Assembly (NCBI GenBank): GCA_019090315.1
Contig: JAHRWD010000013.1
Span: 1 to 60,584 of the forward strand
Direction: 5' to 3'
Origin: Pseudomonadales bacterium
GTDB lineage: Bacteria; Pseudomonadota; Gammaproteobacteria; Pseudomonadales; JAHRWD01
Length of the DNA: 60,584 nucleotides
Within the stretch, counting starts at the first letter, position 1. Each line of letters starts with the position of its first letter. The translations under genes and the position numbers were made by a program. Below are positions 7,736 to 16,354 of this stretch, piece by piece. Under the pieces are notes generated by a model. That model worked only from the letters and a program-made list of their open reading frames with translations, was not told the DNA's origin and searched no databases.

Positions 7736-8770
7736 TTATCCCAATAAATTCACTTCCGTAAATAACCTCGAAGCAGGTGTTGCATCACAAAGTGCATCCG
7801 CTGCTAACAGCACCGCTCCGGCAGTCCAGGTGGGTTGTTCGTTGGGCCAGAGTAGATCCAGATGGTATTGATAGCCGGTCCAGTGCACTCCCTCATCGCA
7901 TCGATATTGATGTAACCAGCTGAACAGTTCTCTGGCTGAATCGTGCTTGTCCGCAGCGATCAGTGCCATGGTTAGCTCGCAGGATTCTGCAACGGTGACC
8001 CAGGGTTCGTCGGATACACAGAGGCACCCCATCTCATCTTTGACGAAGGTATCCCAGTGTTTGTGGATATGATCCTGAGCCTGTTGCCCCTGATATACTC
8101 CGGTGAGAATTGGGTAGAACCAGTCCATTGAGTAGCGGGATTTGCTTTGGTCAAAGCGTTCGGGGTGATGAAGCATGGCATCGCCCAGTGCGGCTCTGCC
8201 GGAGATCCATTCGGGTTTGGATTGCTTGAGCACAAAGGCAATGTTGATGGCGCATTCGATACTTTTGTAGATCGAGCTGCAGCCGGTTACCAATGCGTCT
8301 TTCTTCGGGGTTCCTGCATGCTCAATCGCCCAGGTGATGGTGCCATTTTCAGCCTGGTATGACAGAACATAATTAATCGCAGCTTCAACGCAGGGCCACA
8401 TCTGCTCAAGAAAAACGCGATCTTCTGTGATCAGATAATGGTGCCAGACACCGGTGGCAATATAGGCGATAAAGTTGGTTTCGTAGCGCGGGTCATCATC
8501 CATGACCGGTTGGCCATCGACATATTTGGCCCACCAGGCACCGGTTTCAAGTTGATTGTCTGCGGACCATTTATAGGCCGCGATCGCTTCTTCGTAATGC
8601 CCGGCAATGCTCAAGCCCATTGCGGCTTCTGCATGATCCCAGGGATCGAGGTGACCACCGGTGAACCAGGGAATAGAGCCATCTGAACATTGGGTCTTAA
8701 GGATGAAATCGACTGGTGATTGAAAGTGATCGAGTGGGTTGTCGCCTTTGGTAAGGTGGATCTTACTCAA
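7736..8770 (-). CDS. alpha/alpha-toroid protein, six-hairpin glycosidase-like
   Basis: 344 aa, no signal peptide. The sequence is a series of helical hairpins with conserved aromatic-rich segments: GSIPWFTGGHLDPWDHAEAAMGL, TGAWWAKYVDG, DDDPRYETNFIAYIATGVWHHY, GTITWAIE, and WTGYQYHLDLLWPNEQPTWTAGAVLLAADAL. This pattern fits the (alpha/alpha)6 barrels of glucoamylase-like glycosidases; similar proteins are often auto-annotated as prenyltransferases because squalene cyclases share the fold. Acid residues in DPWDHAE and WAIEHAG are candidate catalytic positions. It is the third gene of an operon, its ATG overlapping the methyltransferase stop by four bases. Substrate unknown. Confidence 0.6.
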   Translation of the reverse strand: MSKIHLTKGDNPLDHFQSPVDFILKTQCSDGSIPWFTGGHLDPWDHAEAAMGLSIAGHYEEAIAAYKWSADNQLETGAWWAKYVDGQPVMDDDPRYETNFIAYIATGVWHHYLITEDRVFLEQMWPCVEAAINYVLSYQAENGTITWAIEHAGTPKKDALVTGCSSIYKSIECAINIAFVLKQSKPEWISGRAALGDAMLHHPERFDQSKSRYSMDWFYPILTGVYQGQQAQDHIHKHWDTFVKDEMGCLCVSDEPWVTVAESCELTMALIAADKHDSARELFSWLHQYRCDEGVHWTGYQYHLDLLWPNEQPTWTAGAVLLAADALCDATPASRLFTEVNLLG

Positions 8771-9480
8771 GGCTGGAGTCCTTTACGGAAATACAACACT
8801 ACGCTTTTTCCCATCAGCGGGTTTAATACGGTATCGAGAATTTTGGTCAGCAACGGCTTTTCCATCAGGTCCCACACCAAAAACCGGTGATACAGTTTGA
8901 CCAGCCAGTTCTCTTCCTGATTTCCCCAGAACATACATCGCAGCCACCAGTAGGGCGAATGCAGGGAGTGTGCCCAGTGCTTATCGAAGCGACGGAAACC
9001 AAACGCCTCAATCGCTTTTTGCAGTTCCTGCTCTTTGAATATGCGGACGTGGCCGCCCTCTACATCGTGATAGGGAGTGCTTAGCCACCAGCAGATTTTC
9101 TCTGGCCACCAGCGGGGTACGCTGGCTACAAATACGCCGCCGGGTTTGAGAACTCGATCAATTTCCGCAAGTGCTTTTGGATATTCGTGTAGATGCTCCA
9201 ACACTTCGGAGCAGAAGACTTTATCGAAGCAGTGATCCGGGAAGGGAAGGTGATAGGCATTGGTCTGGCTGAGACCGAAGTGCTTGTCCGCGCTGCTTTC
9301 ATCGAATTCTGCAAATCGGGATTGTGCGGTCTTGAGGTCGTCCAGACACATGTCTACGCCCACCGCTAATACGTCGGCATGGCTATAGGTATGCAAACTC
9401 AGCCGGCCTTCACCACAGCCTACATCCAGTACTCGGTCGGTATTTTCGAAGCAGATTCGGTCGAGGTCTAGGGTTTGCAT
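8767..9480 (-). CDS. class I SAM-dependent methyltransferase
   Basis: 237 aa. SAM-binding motif I is RVLDVGCGEGRLSLH; the acidic motif II is AVGVDMCLDD; LPFPDHCFDKVFCSEVLEHLHEYPKALAEIDRVLKPGG covers motifs III and IV in the UbiG/Methyltransf_11 style. The C-terminal part is rich in Trp and basic residues (KHWAHSLHSPYWWLRCMFWG), which may form the substrate pocket or a membrane contact. Middle gene of the GT4 / methyltransferase / toroid operon, 72 bases after the glycosyltransferase and overlapping the toroid gene. The acceptor is plausibly a sugar or glycolipid made by the neighbouring glycosyltransferase (inference). Confidence 0.85.
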   Translation of the reverse strand: MQTLDLDRICFENTDRVLDVGCGEGRLSLHTYSHADVLAVGVDMCLDDLKTAQSRFAEFDESSADKHFGLSQTNAYHLPFPDHCFDKVFCSEVLEHLHEYPKALAEIDRVLKPGGVFVASVPRWWPEKICWWLSTPYHDVEGGHVRIFKEQELQKAIEAFGFRRFDKHWAHSLHSPYWWLRCMFWGNQEENWLVKLYHRFLVWDLMEKPLLTKILDTVLNPLMGKSVVLYFRKGLQP

Positions 9481-9552
9481 GAAAGGGAGCCTTTGATTAA
9501 GTCTGGGCGAAGTAGGCTGTGATTGAGCGTAGAGTACGAATCCATGACTTGA

Positions 9553-11079
9553 CTAGAGGTTCCCCAGGACTACTTCATCGGATTCCAGGATGGACTCGAT
9601 ATCGGAAACCGCTTCAGGGGCTGGAGCTTCAATTTTTGCCAGGCTTGTAGCGGGATTTAATACGCGCTCATAAAGGCGAGTCATTTCGACCGCCGCAACC
9701 GACCAGCTAAAGGTTTCAAGGATACGAGCCCGGCCTTCGTCGCCCATTTTTTGCCGTAACAGAGGGTTATCCAGTAACTGCGCGATCGCTTTGGCTAAAG
9801 ATTTTTCATCGCCGCATGGCACGATAAAACCGGCATTGCCGACTACTTCTGGCAGGGCGCCGCCATTGGATGAAACCACCGGTACGCCGCAAGCCATCGC
9901 TTCGCCAATGGGCAGACCGAACCCTTCATAGAGTGATGCGGTGACCGCAACGGTTGCCTCGGCATAATAATTGACTAACTCTTCGGTGCTGATGCCGCTG
10001 ACGAACTGGATTTTGTCGGCGATTCCGAGCTTATTGATCAGCTTTTCGGTTGGACCACCGGCCTTTGGTTTACCGACTAACAGCAAGTCCAGCGATGGAT
10101 AGTCTTTTTCCAGTATCGCTAGTGCGCCCAGCAGATATTCGAGACCTTTTAACGGTACATCGGCACTGGCCATCGCCATAAGCCGGAACGGTTTCCGCGT
10201 TACGCCTTTTACCGGCTTGAACTGGCTGGTATCGATACCGTTGTACACCAGCTCGATCTGCTCGGTTGGGCGACCAAAATCTTCAGAAATATCCTGCCGT
10301 GAATGTTCAGAAACCGTCACGACATGGTTGAGTTTTTTAACCACTTTTTGCTGCATGGTCAGAAAGTTATGCCAGCGTCGCACCAGTAGGCGGGAGAATG
10401 GGCCTTTGGCGCTTTCCAGCTCAATTCTGCGGTCGCGGGTAATAGGGTGATGGATGGTGGTAACCAATGGAATATCCATCTGCTGCAGTTCCAGCAGCCC
10501 GTAACAGAGACTCTGGTTGTCATGCACGATATCGTACTTACAACCGTTCTCTTTAAAGTAGTCAACCAGCCGGCGACCAAAGGTTTCCGGTTCAGGAAAT
10601 CCGCCGGTTAATTTGCTGAAATATTCGAAGCGATTGGTTGAATCAAGAAAATTCCGTGGCGCTGTGCGGGGGATCCAGTGGAAATGTTCAAACAGTTCCA
10701 GGCTGGGAATCTTGATAAGCCGTACACGGGGGTCAAGATTCGGATACGGAGGGCCTGATATGACATCAACCTGATGTCCGTGATCACAAAGGGCGGTGCT
10801 TAGGAACTGTATATAGATGCCCTGGCCACCACAGAAAGGTTTGCTACGGTACCCTAGCAGCGCAATTTTCAGGGGTTTGCTGGTTTGGGGTGAGCCGCTG
10901 GCACTGGACAGCTCGTGGTTCCCACCTTCAAGATCGATCGCTTCCATACTGCTCATAAGGTTTTCTGTACTTCTCTGGTCACTTCGCCTGGCTATACCGG
11001 TTTTATTTTTAAGAATCCCAGTTTGGTTCAGCTCTAGACTGCTTGGAAAGTAATGAGCATCACCATCCAGTGGGCTCAA
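9553..11079 (-). CDS. glycosyltransferase family 4
   Basis: Retaining GT-B glycosyltransferase. The catalytic core begins at KIALLGYRSKPFCGGQGIYI (GGQG acceptor/donor loop). It continues with TIHHPITRDRR, a VVTVSEHSRQDI segment, VYNGIDTSQF, and the nucleotide-sugar signature EGFGLPIGEAMACGVPVVSSNGG, the E-x7-E motif of GT4. The longest frame starts at TTG 11079 (508 aa), with about 75 residues before the core. ATG 10956 is an alternative start giving 467 aa; neither has a good ribosome binding site. First gene of a three-gene operon with a methyltransferase and an alpha/alpha-toroid protein. Confidence 0.88.
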   Translation of the reverse strand: MSPLDGDAHYFPSSLELNQTGILKNKTGIARRSDQRSTENLMSSMEAIDLEGGNHELSSASGSPQTSKPLKIALLGYRSKPFCGGQGIYIQFLSTALCDHGHQVDVISGPPYPNLDPRVRLIKIPSLELFEHFHWIPRTAPRNFLDSTNRFEYFSKLTGGFPEPETFGRRLVDYFKENGCKYDIVHDNQSLCYGLLELQQMDIPLVTTIHHPITRDRRIELESAKGPFSRLLVRRWHNFLTMQQKVVKKLNHVVTVSEHSRQDISEDFGRPTEQIELVYNGIDTSQFKPVKGVTRKPFRLMAMASADVPLKGLEYLLGALAILEKDYPSLDLLLVGKPKAGGPTEKLINKLGIADKIQFVSGISTEELVNYYAEATVAVTASLYEGFGLPIGEAMACGVPVVSSNGGALPEVVGNAGFIVPCGDEKSLAKAIAQLLDNPLLRQKMGDEGRARILETFSWSVAAVEMTRLYERVLNPATSLAKIEAPAPEAVSDIESILESDEVVLGNL

Positions 11080-11260
11080 AGCGGGTTATCTTACGTCGCT
11101 CACAGCTCAAAAGCCACACTTGCGGACGGTATACCGTAGGCGCTAGTGGCGGTTGGCTGGGAAGAGGGGTCGGGAACGGGCAAAATTATTCCCGTGAGGC
11201 GTACCCAAAAGCTGCGGATTGTTCTGTTTTGGGTGTTGTTACATGGACGATTAGCCGAGA

Positions 11261-12283
11261 CTAACCTGTATGCACCTGGTTGCGGCCATTGGTTTTGGCC
11301 AGATACAGGGCATCATCTACTCGATTGACCAGATCCTCAGATAGCTCACCCGACATGTGCTGAGCTACACCAAAAGATGCGGTAATGTTACTGACAGCAC
11401 CGGTACCTGATTTGCTTCGGATGCCCAGTTGTTCGAGTTTGATTCGAATGGTTTCGGCCGCAATAGTGGCATTTTCAAGTTTGCAATCGGGTATCAGCAG
11501 GGCAAACTCTTCACCACCATAGCGTGAAAAGTGAGTGTTTTTTATCGTAGCGATCGCTTGCTCGGTGGTTTTTGCCACACCCTGAAGCACCCTGTCACCA
11601 AACGTGTGGCCGTAGGTATCGTTAAATTTCTTAAAGTGATCGATATCAAATATAACCAGGCAAAAAGAGGCATTGTTGGTATCGGTTAGTTCTTCAATCT
11701 TTTCGTCAAATGCTCGCCGATTATAAATTTTGGTCAATGCATCGGTGATAACTTGTAGATGTTGTTTTTTTAACTCGGCTTTCAGGCCTTTGATCTCCAG
11801 TTGTGACGAGCTCATATGTTCCTGGAATGATTGAGTTAGCGCAAAAATGGCCTCGGTATTGTCGGTAACTGTGGTCACCAAATTTTGAAACTTGTCAGGG
11901 TTCTCCGCAGCCTCAGAAAATAGCTGGATGCTTTGCTCAAGCGACTGACTGAAATCATCGGTACCGGAGTGGGTCTGCTCAATCATTCCCTCAAACTCAC
12001 TCATAATGGTGTCGAGCTGATGATAGGCTTCTGGATCTGCCGGGGGTGTTTCGAGCACAAACTCCTGCATCAATTTTTGACTGTCTGTTCGTGTACAGGT
12101 ACCGTGATCCTGAATGGTTTGCATCAATTTTTCGTTCAGTGCTGGATTGTTTTGAACGGCATAGTTGTACCACAGTGCGTAGTTTTCCGGCGTGGGTGGA
12201 ATTTTATGCTTCACCAACATCGGTATTATCTCGCGGAGATAATTTGATGCTTTGGCGATGTCGTGGGGAAATGAGATAGGCAT
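11261..12283 (-). CDS. diguanylate cyclase (GGDEF) with N-terminal helical domain
   Basis: 340 aa, soluble. Residues up to about 165 form a helical, partly coiled-coil region that begins with LREIIPMLVKHKIPPTPENYALWYNY, an N-terminal module recurrent in GGDEF proteins. The GGDEF domain follows: DALTKIYNRRAF, then DIDHFKKFNDTYGHTFGD, then the active site RYGGEEFALL. The catalytic residues are intact, so c-di-GMP synthesis is likely. The RxxD product-inhibition site expected just before the active site is absent (IKNTHFSRYGGEEF), so the enzyme should lack feedback inhibition. Divergent from the SDR gene, 152 bases away. Confidence 0.93.
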   Translation of the reverse strand: MPISFPHDIAKASNYLREIIPMLVKHKIPPTPENYALWYNYAVQNNPALNEKLMQTIQDHGTCTRTDSQKLMQEFVLETPPADPEAYHQLDTIMSEFEGMIEQTHSGTDDFSQSLEQSIQLFSEAAENPDKFQNLVTTVTDNTEAIFALTQSFQEHMSSSQLEIKGLKAELKKQHLQVITDALTKIYNRRAFDEKIEELTDTNNASFCLVIFDIDHFKKFNDTYGHTFGDRVLQGVAKTTEQAIATIKNTHFSRYGGEEFALLIPDCKLENATIAAETIRIKLEQLGIRSKSGTGAVSNITASFGVAQHMSGELSEDLVNRVDDALYLAKTNGRNQVHTG

Positions 12284-12435
12284 TGTGATTGTTTTCCGTG
12301 CTGTTGTGATTACTGCATGGCCAGTATTTGGAGTTATCTATGTGGCGCATAACCATGGCTTCAGTATAGGTCAAACGGGTAGTTTTGCCTGAATATGCTA
12401 TTCCAAAAATAGAGTTGTTGATCTCGGATAGGGTT

Positions 12436-13224
12436 ATGAATTTAAATCTTCAGAATAAAGTGGTACTGGTTACGGGCAGTCACCGCGGTACTGGTGCGGT
12501 AATAGCCAAACAGTTTGCAAGTGAGGGCGCCCGGGTCATCATTCAGGGGCCTGATCAGGATGGTTTTGCGCAGGCCGGTGATGATGCCTTTGACGCCCAT
12601 CGGGTTTGGGGTGATCTTGCGACAGATGCGGGTGCAGAACTGGTGTTTGAACAGGCCATTAGCGCATTCGGTGTGATCGATATTTTGGTCAACAATTTCG
12701 GTCAGGCCGATGCGGGCTCCTGGTGGAACACCTCAAGTGAAAAGTGGATCGATATTTATCAGGTCAATGTGTTGTCTGCTGCTCGTATGATTCAGCATGT
12801 AGTGCCGCAGATGAAACAGCTGGAATCTGGTCGGGTGATTCAGCTCGGTACTATCGGGTCCATTAAACCCAATTCGAAAATGCCGCATTACTACGCCTCA
12901 AAAGGAGCACTGGCGAACATGACGGCCAGCCTGGCGAAGGAGCTTTCCGGTACCGGTATTACGGTTAACACCGTGTCTCCCGGGCTAATTCGCACACCAG
13001 AGATGGAAGCAAGCTTTAGAAAAAAAGCCCGAGCCAAAGGCTGGGGCGAAGACTGGGCTTCAATCGAGGCAGCCGTCGTGAAAGAGATGTTCCCTAACCC
13101 GACTGGGCGTATCGCTACCCGCGAGGATATTGCCGATCTGGTGATGTTCCTGGCAAGTGATCGTGCCGGTTTTATCAATGGCCAGAATGTGCGAATAGAT
13201 GGCGGATCGGTTGATATTGTCTAG
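12436..13224 (+). CDS. short-chain dehydrogenase/reductase (SDR)
   Basis: 262 aa from ATG 12436, chosen over an upstream TTG because AGGG lies five bases before it and the beta-alpha-beta fold begins right after (KVVLVTGSHRGTGAVIA). It has the classical SDR length. The cofactor glycine motif is TGSHRGTG rather than TGxxxGIG, and the NNAG motif is NNFG. The catalytic tyrosine and lysine are in YYASKGA, preceded by the serine of QLGTIGS. PG and FASDRAGFINGQNVRIDGG complete the C-terminal substrate and dimer region. The substrate cannot be assigned; FabG-like reductases and sugar or steroid dehydrogenases are all possible. Confidence 0.85.
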   Translation: MNLNLQNKVVLVTGSHRGTGAVIAKQFASEGARVIIQGPDQDGFAQAGDDAFDAHRVWGDLATDAGAELVFEQAISAFGVIDILVNNFGQADAGSWWNTSSEKWIDIYQVNVLSAARMIQHVVPQMKQLESGRVIQLGTIGSIKPNSKMPHYYASKGALANMTASLAKELSGTGITVNTVSPGLIRTPEMEASFRKKARAKGWGEDWASIEAAVVKEMFPNPTGRIATREDIADLVMFLASDRAGFINGQNVRIDGGSVDIV

Positions 13225-13262
13225 GAGCCTGTCGGACTTGGGGTAGCCCCGAGTGATGAGAA

Positions 13263-14579
13263 TTAGGAAGGCTCTGGGCTGGTGTGAATGATAAAGTCCC
13301 GTAGAGTTTGATCGCCCAGTACTTGATCCCGCTGTTGCTCCAGCTCTGAAAACAGATGCTCAACATCCGGTTGCTGTGAACTGTGAGAACCGCGCCCTTC
13401 AATCGTATTGAGAATATCCTTCAGTTTAATCGCATCCAGCCCCCTGGCGGGCAGGTAGTTTTCCTCATCAGTGTTTGCTTTGATCAATAGGCTGTTTTGC
13501 TCGAACAGCTCAATGAGTGGTATCACTTCACTAGATGGGGTGGATAGCTGTCTGGATAGCTGTTCTAGCGTGCAACCCGGAACTCCTTGCCGGAACTGTC
13601 GTGCAATGAAAACCATGATCTGCATACCCAATTGTTGTTGTGCAAAACCATCAAGCCGATGTTGATCTCTGGGTTTCAAAACTGAAGAGGGGCTTTGCCA
13701 GTAGAAGCTAATATTGGCCCCAATTAACAGGATTAACCAGCTTAAAAATAGCCAGATGATCAGCATCATCGCGATCGCAAATCCGGAATAGATTGCATCG
13801 TATTTGCTAGAACCCGCAACAAAAGCGGCAAAAATCGAGCCGCCGGACTTCCACAAAATAGCGGCAACTATACCGCCACATATGGCGGGTATGAACCGAA
13901 CTTTTGTATTCGGGACAAACATGTAAACCGATGTGATTAACGCTGTGAGAATCAATGTGGGCAATACCCGGGCACTAAACCAGGTCGAAAATCCAACCGT
14001 GTCAAAGGAAAGCAGATACTGCATCCAGTTGGTGGTCATGGTTGACGCGATGATTCCGACCAGGCTGACCAGAAGAACCGGGCCGATCATGACCACCGTC
14101 AGGTAATGGCTTATCCGCTGCGCCAGGGTGCGTTGGTGATTGACACACCAGATGTAGTTAAATGCAGCTTCAACTTTTTGAACCAGTGAAATTACCGTAT
14201 AAAAAAGTAACGCGATGCCAAGAGTTCCCAGTACCGCAACATTCATGTTTTCGACAAAATTGATAATTTGCGCACTCAATTCAGCGCCTTTTTCTCCCAT
14301 TGGTTCCAGGAAATTTTGCAGAACGGGTTCGAGCTTGTTGTGCACACCGAAGGCCTTCAGAACCGAGACACTGAGTGCAAGCAGAGGAACGATCGATAGC
14401 AGTGTTGTGTATACCAGCCCCATTGCGCGAAGCTGGATTTGATCAGTTGCTAAAAGGTCACGAGTGACAGCGTATGTGGATTGCAGCACCCTGGTTAAAA
14501 AACGTTTGAGGGGTGCAAAATCAGCCGCATTGAGCTGAATCAGGTGCTGGAAATATTGGGTAAATTGTTGCCAGTTCAT
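13263..14579 (-). CDS. YihY/BrkB family inner-membrane protein
   Basis: 438 aa with six hydrophobic segments between about residues 50 and 290, starting with MGLVYTTLLSIVPLLALSVS and ending FAIAMMLIIWLFLSWLILLIGANISFYW. A cytoplasmic tail of about 130 residues follows. The SIVPLLA and YSGFAIAMMLIIW segments are typical of the family once misnamed ribonuclease BN. The molecular function is unknown; some members affect serum resistance or envelope integrity. It lies about 100 bases after the cyclo-ligase gene on the same strand. Its 3' end converges on the SDR gene with 38 bases between stops. Confidence 0.88.
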   Translation of the reverse strand: MNWQQFTQYFQHLIQLNAADFAPLKRFLTRVLQSTYAVTRDLLATDQIQLRAMGLVYTTLLSIVPLLALSVSVLKAFGVHNKLEPVLQNFLEPMGEKGAELSAQIINFVENMNVAVLGTLGIALLFYTVISLVQKVEAAFNYIWCVNHQRTLAQRISHYLTVVMIGPVLLVSLVGIIASTMTTNWMQYLLSFDTVGFSTWFSARVLPTLILTALITSVYMFVPNTKVRFIPAICGGIVAAILWKSGGSIFAAFVAGSSKYDAIYSGFAIAMMLIIWLFLSWLILLIGANISFYWQSPSSVLKPRDQHRLDGFAQQQLGMQIMVFIARQFRQGVPGCTLEQLSRQLSTPSSEVIPLIELFEQNSLLIKANTDEENYLPARGLDAIKLKDILNTIEGRGSHSSQQPDVEHLFSELEQQRDQVLGDQTLRDFIIHTSPEPS

Positions 14580-14679
14580 GGCCTGGATATGCTTCCTACA
14601 GAGTTAGTGGATCAACATGTTGCCATTAAGCCTGAATAAATGGAAACCTGTTGTACAGGCCCGAGCGCTATTGGTTGAG

Positions 14680-15261
14680 TCAGTTGCGACTAACGACACC
14701 CTGCTCGGTAAAAACCTTTCCGAGTGGTACATCCCAGCTTTCGGGTTCCAGATGATCGACCTGCTGAAAGCTATAGGCAATACCCGCCAGTTGTGGTTTT
14801 TGCACCTGTTCTGTCTGGATAAAAGCAAAACTTCTATCGTAGTAGCCTCCGCCCATACCCAGTCGGTGGCCTCGCTTATCGAAGGCAACCAGTGGCATTA
14901 GCACCAGATCAAGATCCTGATTGTTAATTAGCGCCTGTTTTCGGATATCCGGTTCAAGAATGCCGAAGCGATTGGGTTTCAAAAGATCATCGTGCTGATA
15001 AGAGAGGAACAGTAGTTCGTTGGTTTTGTCGGGATGAAGGGCTGGTAGATAGACAGATTTCCCTGCGGTAAGTAGTTGCCGGATCAGCGGTCCCGTTTCG
15101 ATTTCCCCATCATTGTCTAGAAAGCAGGCGATATGTTGAGCTTGTTTAACCCACTCATGTGCGGCACAAACGGTAGCGAGTTGGTGGCTAGCAAGAGTCT
15201 TCTGTGAGCTGGATATACTGCGGCGTTGCTGGCGGATATGGTTGCGTAGTTGAGCTTTCAA
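14680..15261 (-). CDS. ygfA: 5-formyltetrahydrofolate cyclo-ligase
   Basis: 193 aa. Converts 5-formyl-THF to 5,10-methenyl-THF with ATP. The N-terminus MKAQLRNHIRQQRRSIS carries the basic nucleotide-contact residues. The C-terminal signature LVLMPLVAFDKRGHRLGMGGGYYDRSF is the folate and phosphate binding block of the family, followed by PQLAGIAYSFQQV. The gene lies just downstream of the 6S RNA on the same strand, as in E. coli, where ssrS and ygfA form one transcript and the operon is linked to persister formation. Expression probably depends on the ssrS promoter. Confidence 0.95.
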   Translation of the reverse strand: MKAQLRNHIRQQRRSISSSQKTLASHQLATVCAAHEWVKQAQHIACFLDNDGEIETGPLIRQLLTAGKSVYLPALHPDKTNELLFLSYQHDDLLKPNRFGILEPDIRKQALINNQDLDLVLMPLVAFDKRGHRLGMGGGYYDRSFAFIQTEQVQKPQLAGIAYSFQQVDHLEPESWDVPLGKVFTEQGVVSRN

Positions 15262-15333
15262 ATGAGCAACTGCTGCGTTAGCGGGGCCGAGGATATGGTA
15301 GAAAAGGAAACATTAAGGAGGGGGGTAAAAAAG

Positions 15334-15505
15334 TATCCCAGGGAGCGGCTGCTGGTAGTGTCCTTGAACCCAAAGGTTCAAGGTGGAGGTCTCTGTGTAG
15401 GTTTAGGCTCCCCGCCGGGGCGGGTATGCGCACTGTCTTCAGCTAGTGACCCCCTAGGTGTTGAAATCGGCTCGAGGACTTTACCGCTTGCCAACACCCC
15501 AGGAC
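15334..15505 (-). ncRNA. ssrS: 6S RNA
   Basis: The minus strand matches known gammaproteobacterial 6S RNA landmarks in order: GTTGGCAAGCGG, CGAGCCGAT, GAGCCTAAACCTAC, CCACCTTGAACC and GGGTTCAAGG (hairpin arms), and GCAGCCGCTCC. The terminal stem TCCTGGGG (5' end, from 15504) pairs fully with CCCTGGGA (to 15336), followed by a T-rich stretch. A -10 box TATACT at 15512-15517 places the start at about 15505. 6S RNA mimics an open promoter and sequesters sigma70 RNA polymerase in stationary phase. The context zapA / 6S / cyclo-ligase is the conserved one. Ends are accurate to a few bases. Confidence 0.93.
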
Positions 15506-15511
15506 AACTTG

Positions 15512-15517
15512 AGTATA
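15512..15517 (-). promoter_or_regulatory. -10 box of the 6S RNA promoter
   Basis: TATACT on the minus strand, seven bases upstream of the terminal stem of 6S RNA. No convincing -35 box: TTTACG lies 19 bases upstream, a poor spacing. Confidence 0.5.
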
Positions 15518-15615
15518 GCATCGATATTTGGGTGTACGTAAAGGCTTTTAGATAAAAATTACAGACGATTTATTTCTAATGGATCTGTAGTTCAGATGGC
15601 ATTGATATAAGAGGT

Positions 15616-15675
15616 GAGATATTTGCACTTTTTCGCCTTGCCTGAGAGCACAATCATCTCTCGTACAAAGGTCTC
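15616..15675. repeat. dispersed palindromic element, copy A
   Basis: A 60-bp element with 13-bp inverted ends: GAGATATTTGCAC at 15616-15628 and the reverse complement of GAGACCTTTGTAC at 15663-15675 (10 of 13 identical). The interior contains TCGCCTTGCCTGA and AATCATCTCTCGT, both shared with copy B at 48169-48271. It lies between the zapA stop and the 6S promoter. It looks like a non-autonomous MITE/REP-type intergenic repeat; no transposase is present. Confidence 0.65.
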
Positions 15676-15714
15676 AGGGTAAGGGCTTATTTTGTTCGGC
15701 AGTTAATCAGTGGG

Positions 15715-16008
15715 TTAGTTCTTATATTTGAGCAATGCTGCATCAAGTTTGTTGATCAGTGATTCGCCGCTCTGGTCAACGTCCTTGAGCCTTTCTGTTG
15801 AATCAAGCAACTCATAACTGACATTAAGTGCTGCCATCACGGCGATGCGGTCGGTACCGACGACGCTGCCTTTGGAGCGGATTTCACGCATCTTTTCATC
15901 AAGATAACGTGCAGATTGAATCAGCGACTGCTGCTCTGAAGCGGGACAACTTACCTGGTAATCACGATCGAGGATACTGACCGAGAGGGTGACGGTGGGT
16001 TCGCTCAT
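15715..16008 (-). CDS. zapA: cell division protein ZapA
   Basis: 97 aa. The N-terminal half has the ZapA fold pattern TVTLSVSILDRDYQVSCPASEQQSLIQSARYLDEKMREIR, followed by AVMAALNVSYELLD and a C-terminal helix that forms the tetramer coiled coil. ZapA binds FtsZ and bundles protofilaments at the division ring. Its start overlaps the stop of the upstream coiled-coil gene by four bases, so the two are translated together. It lies upstream of 6S RNA, the standard gammaproteobacterial arrangement. Confidence 0.93.
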   Translation of the reverse strand: MSEPTVTLSVSILDRDYQVSCPASEQQSLIQSARYLDEKMREIRSKGSVVGTDRIAVMAALNVSYELLDSTERLKDVDQSGESLINKLDAALLKYKN

Positions 16009-16214
16009 CCTGCTTGCTCCAGGGATTTTAATCTTGAAATAATCTGAACGATTTTTTGTTTTGCCTGGTTGTTCTGCTCGATCAGCCGAGCACGTTCAAC
16101 GGGCCAGTTCTCCTGCTGTTCTTTCATGATCTGGTTTTCTACCGATAGCTGATCACAGAGCTTAATCAGGGTGTCGATTTTCCCGGCCAGAGCATTAATA
16201 TCAAGACTTTCCAT
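16005..16214 (-). CDS. small coiled-coil protein, TIGR02449 family (ZapB-like)
   Basis: 69 aa, almost entirely one helix with heptad spacing: LAGKIDTLIKLCDQLSVENQIMKEQQENWPVERARLIEQN. It resembles the TIGR02449 family, always next to zapA in gammaproteobacteria and similar in shape to ZapB. A role at the division ring together with ZapA is likely from context, not shown. First gene of a two-gene operon, behind a good sigma70 promoter. Confidence 0.8.
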   Translation of the reverse strand: MESLDINALAGKIDTLIKLCDQLSVENQIMKEQQENWPVERARLIEQNNQAKQKIVQIISRLKSLEQAG

Positions 16215-16242
16215 CGACTTACCATTCTAAATTAAGGTGGTT

Positions 16243-16271
16243 ACTATAGATCTCTGGTTGATGGGGGTCAA
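16243..16271 (-). promoter_or_regulatory. sigma70 promoter of the TIGR02449-zapA operon
   Basis: On the minus strand TTGACC (16266-16271, five of six), a 17-base spacer, then TATAGT (16243-16248, five of six). The predicted start near 16236 leaves about 20 bases before the first ATG. It lies in the 140-bp divergent region shared with ygfB. Confidence 0.65.
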
Positions 16272-16354
16272 TGAGGTTAAACTGCCGTTTTGAATATCTT
16301 TTTAAATACCCGTGCCGGTTAACGCTACCCGCCAAAGGTTGGAACAACTGATCG

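Noticed and set aside
11043..11328. Plus-strand frames between the GT4 and GGDEF genes
   Set aside because: They are short, lack ribosome sites, and overlap the ends of two well-supported minus-strand genes.
15250..15555. Plus-strand 101-codon reading frame over the 6S region
   Set aside because: It runs antisense through the 6S RNA, has no ribosome site and no protein family features; it is a chance frame over a structured RNA.
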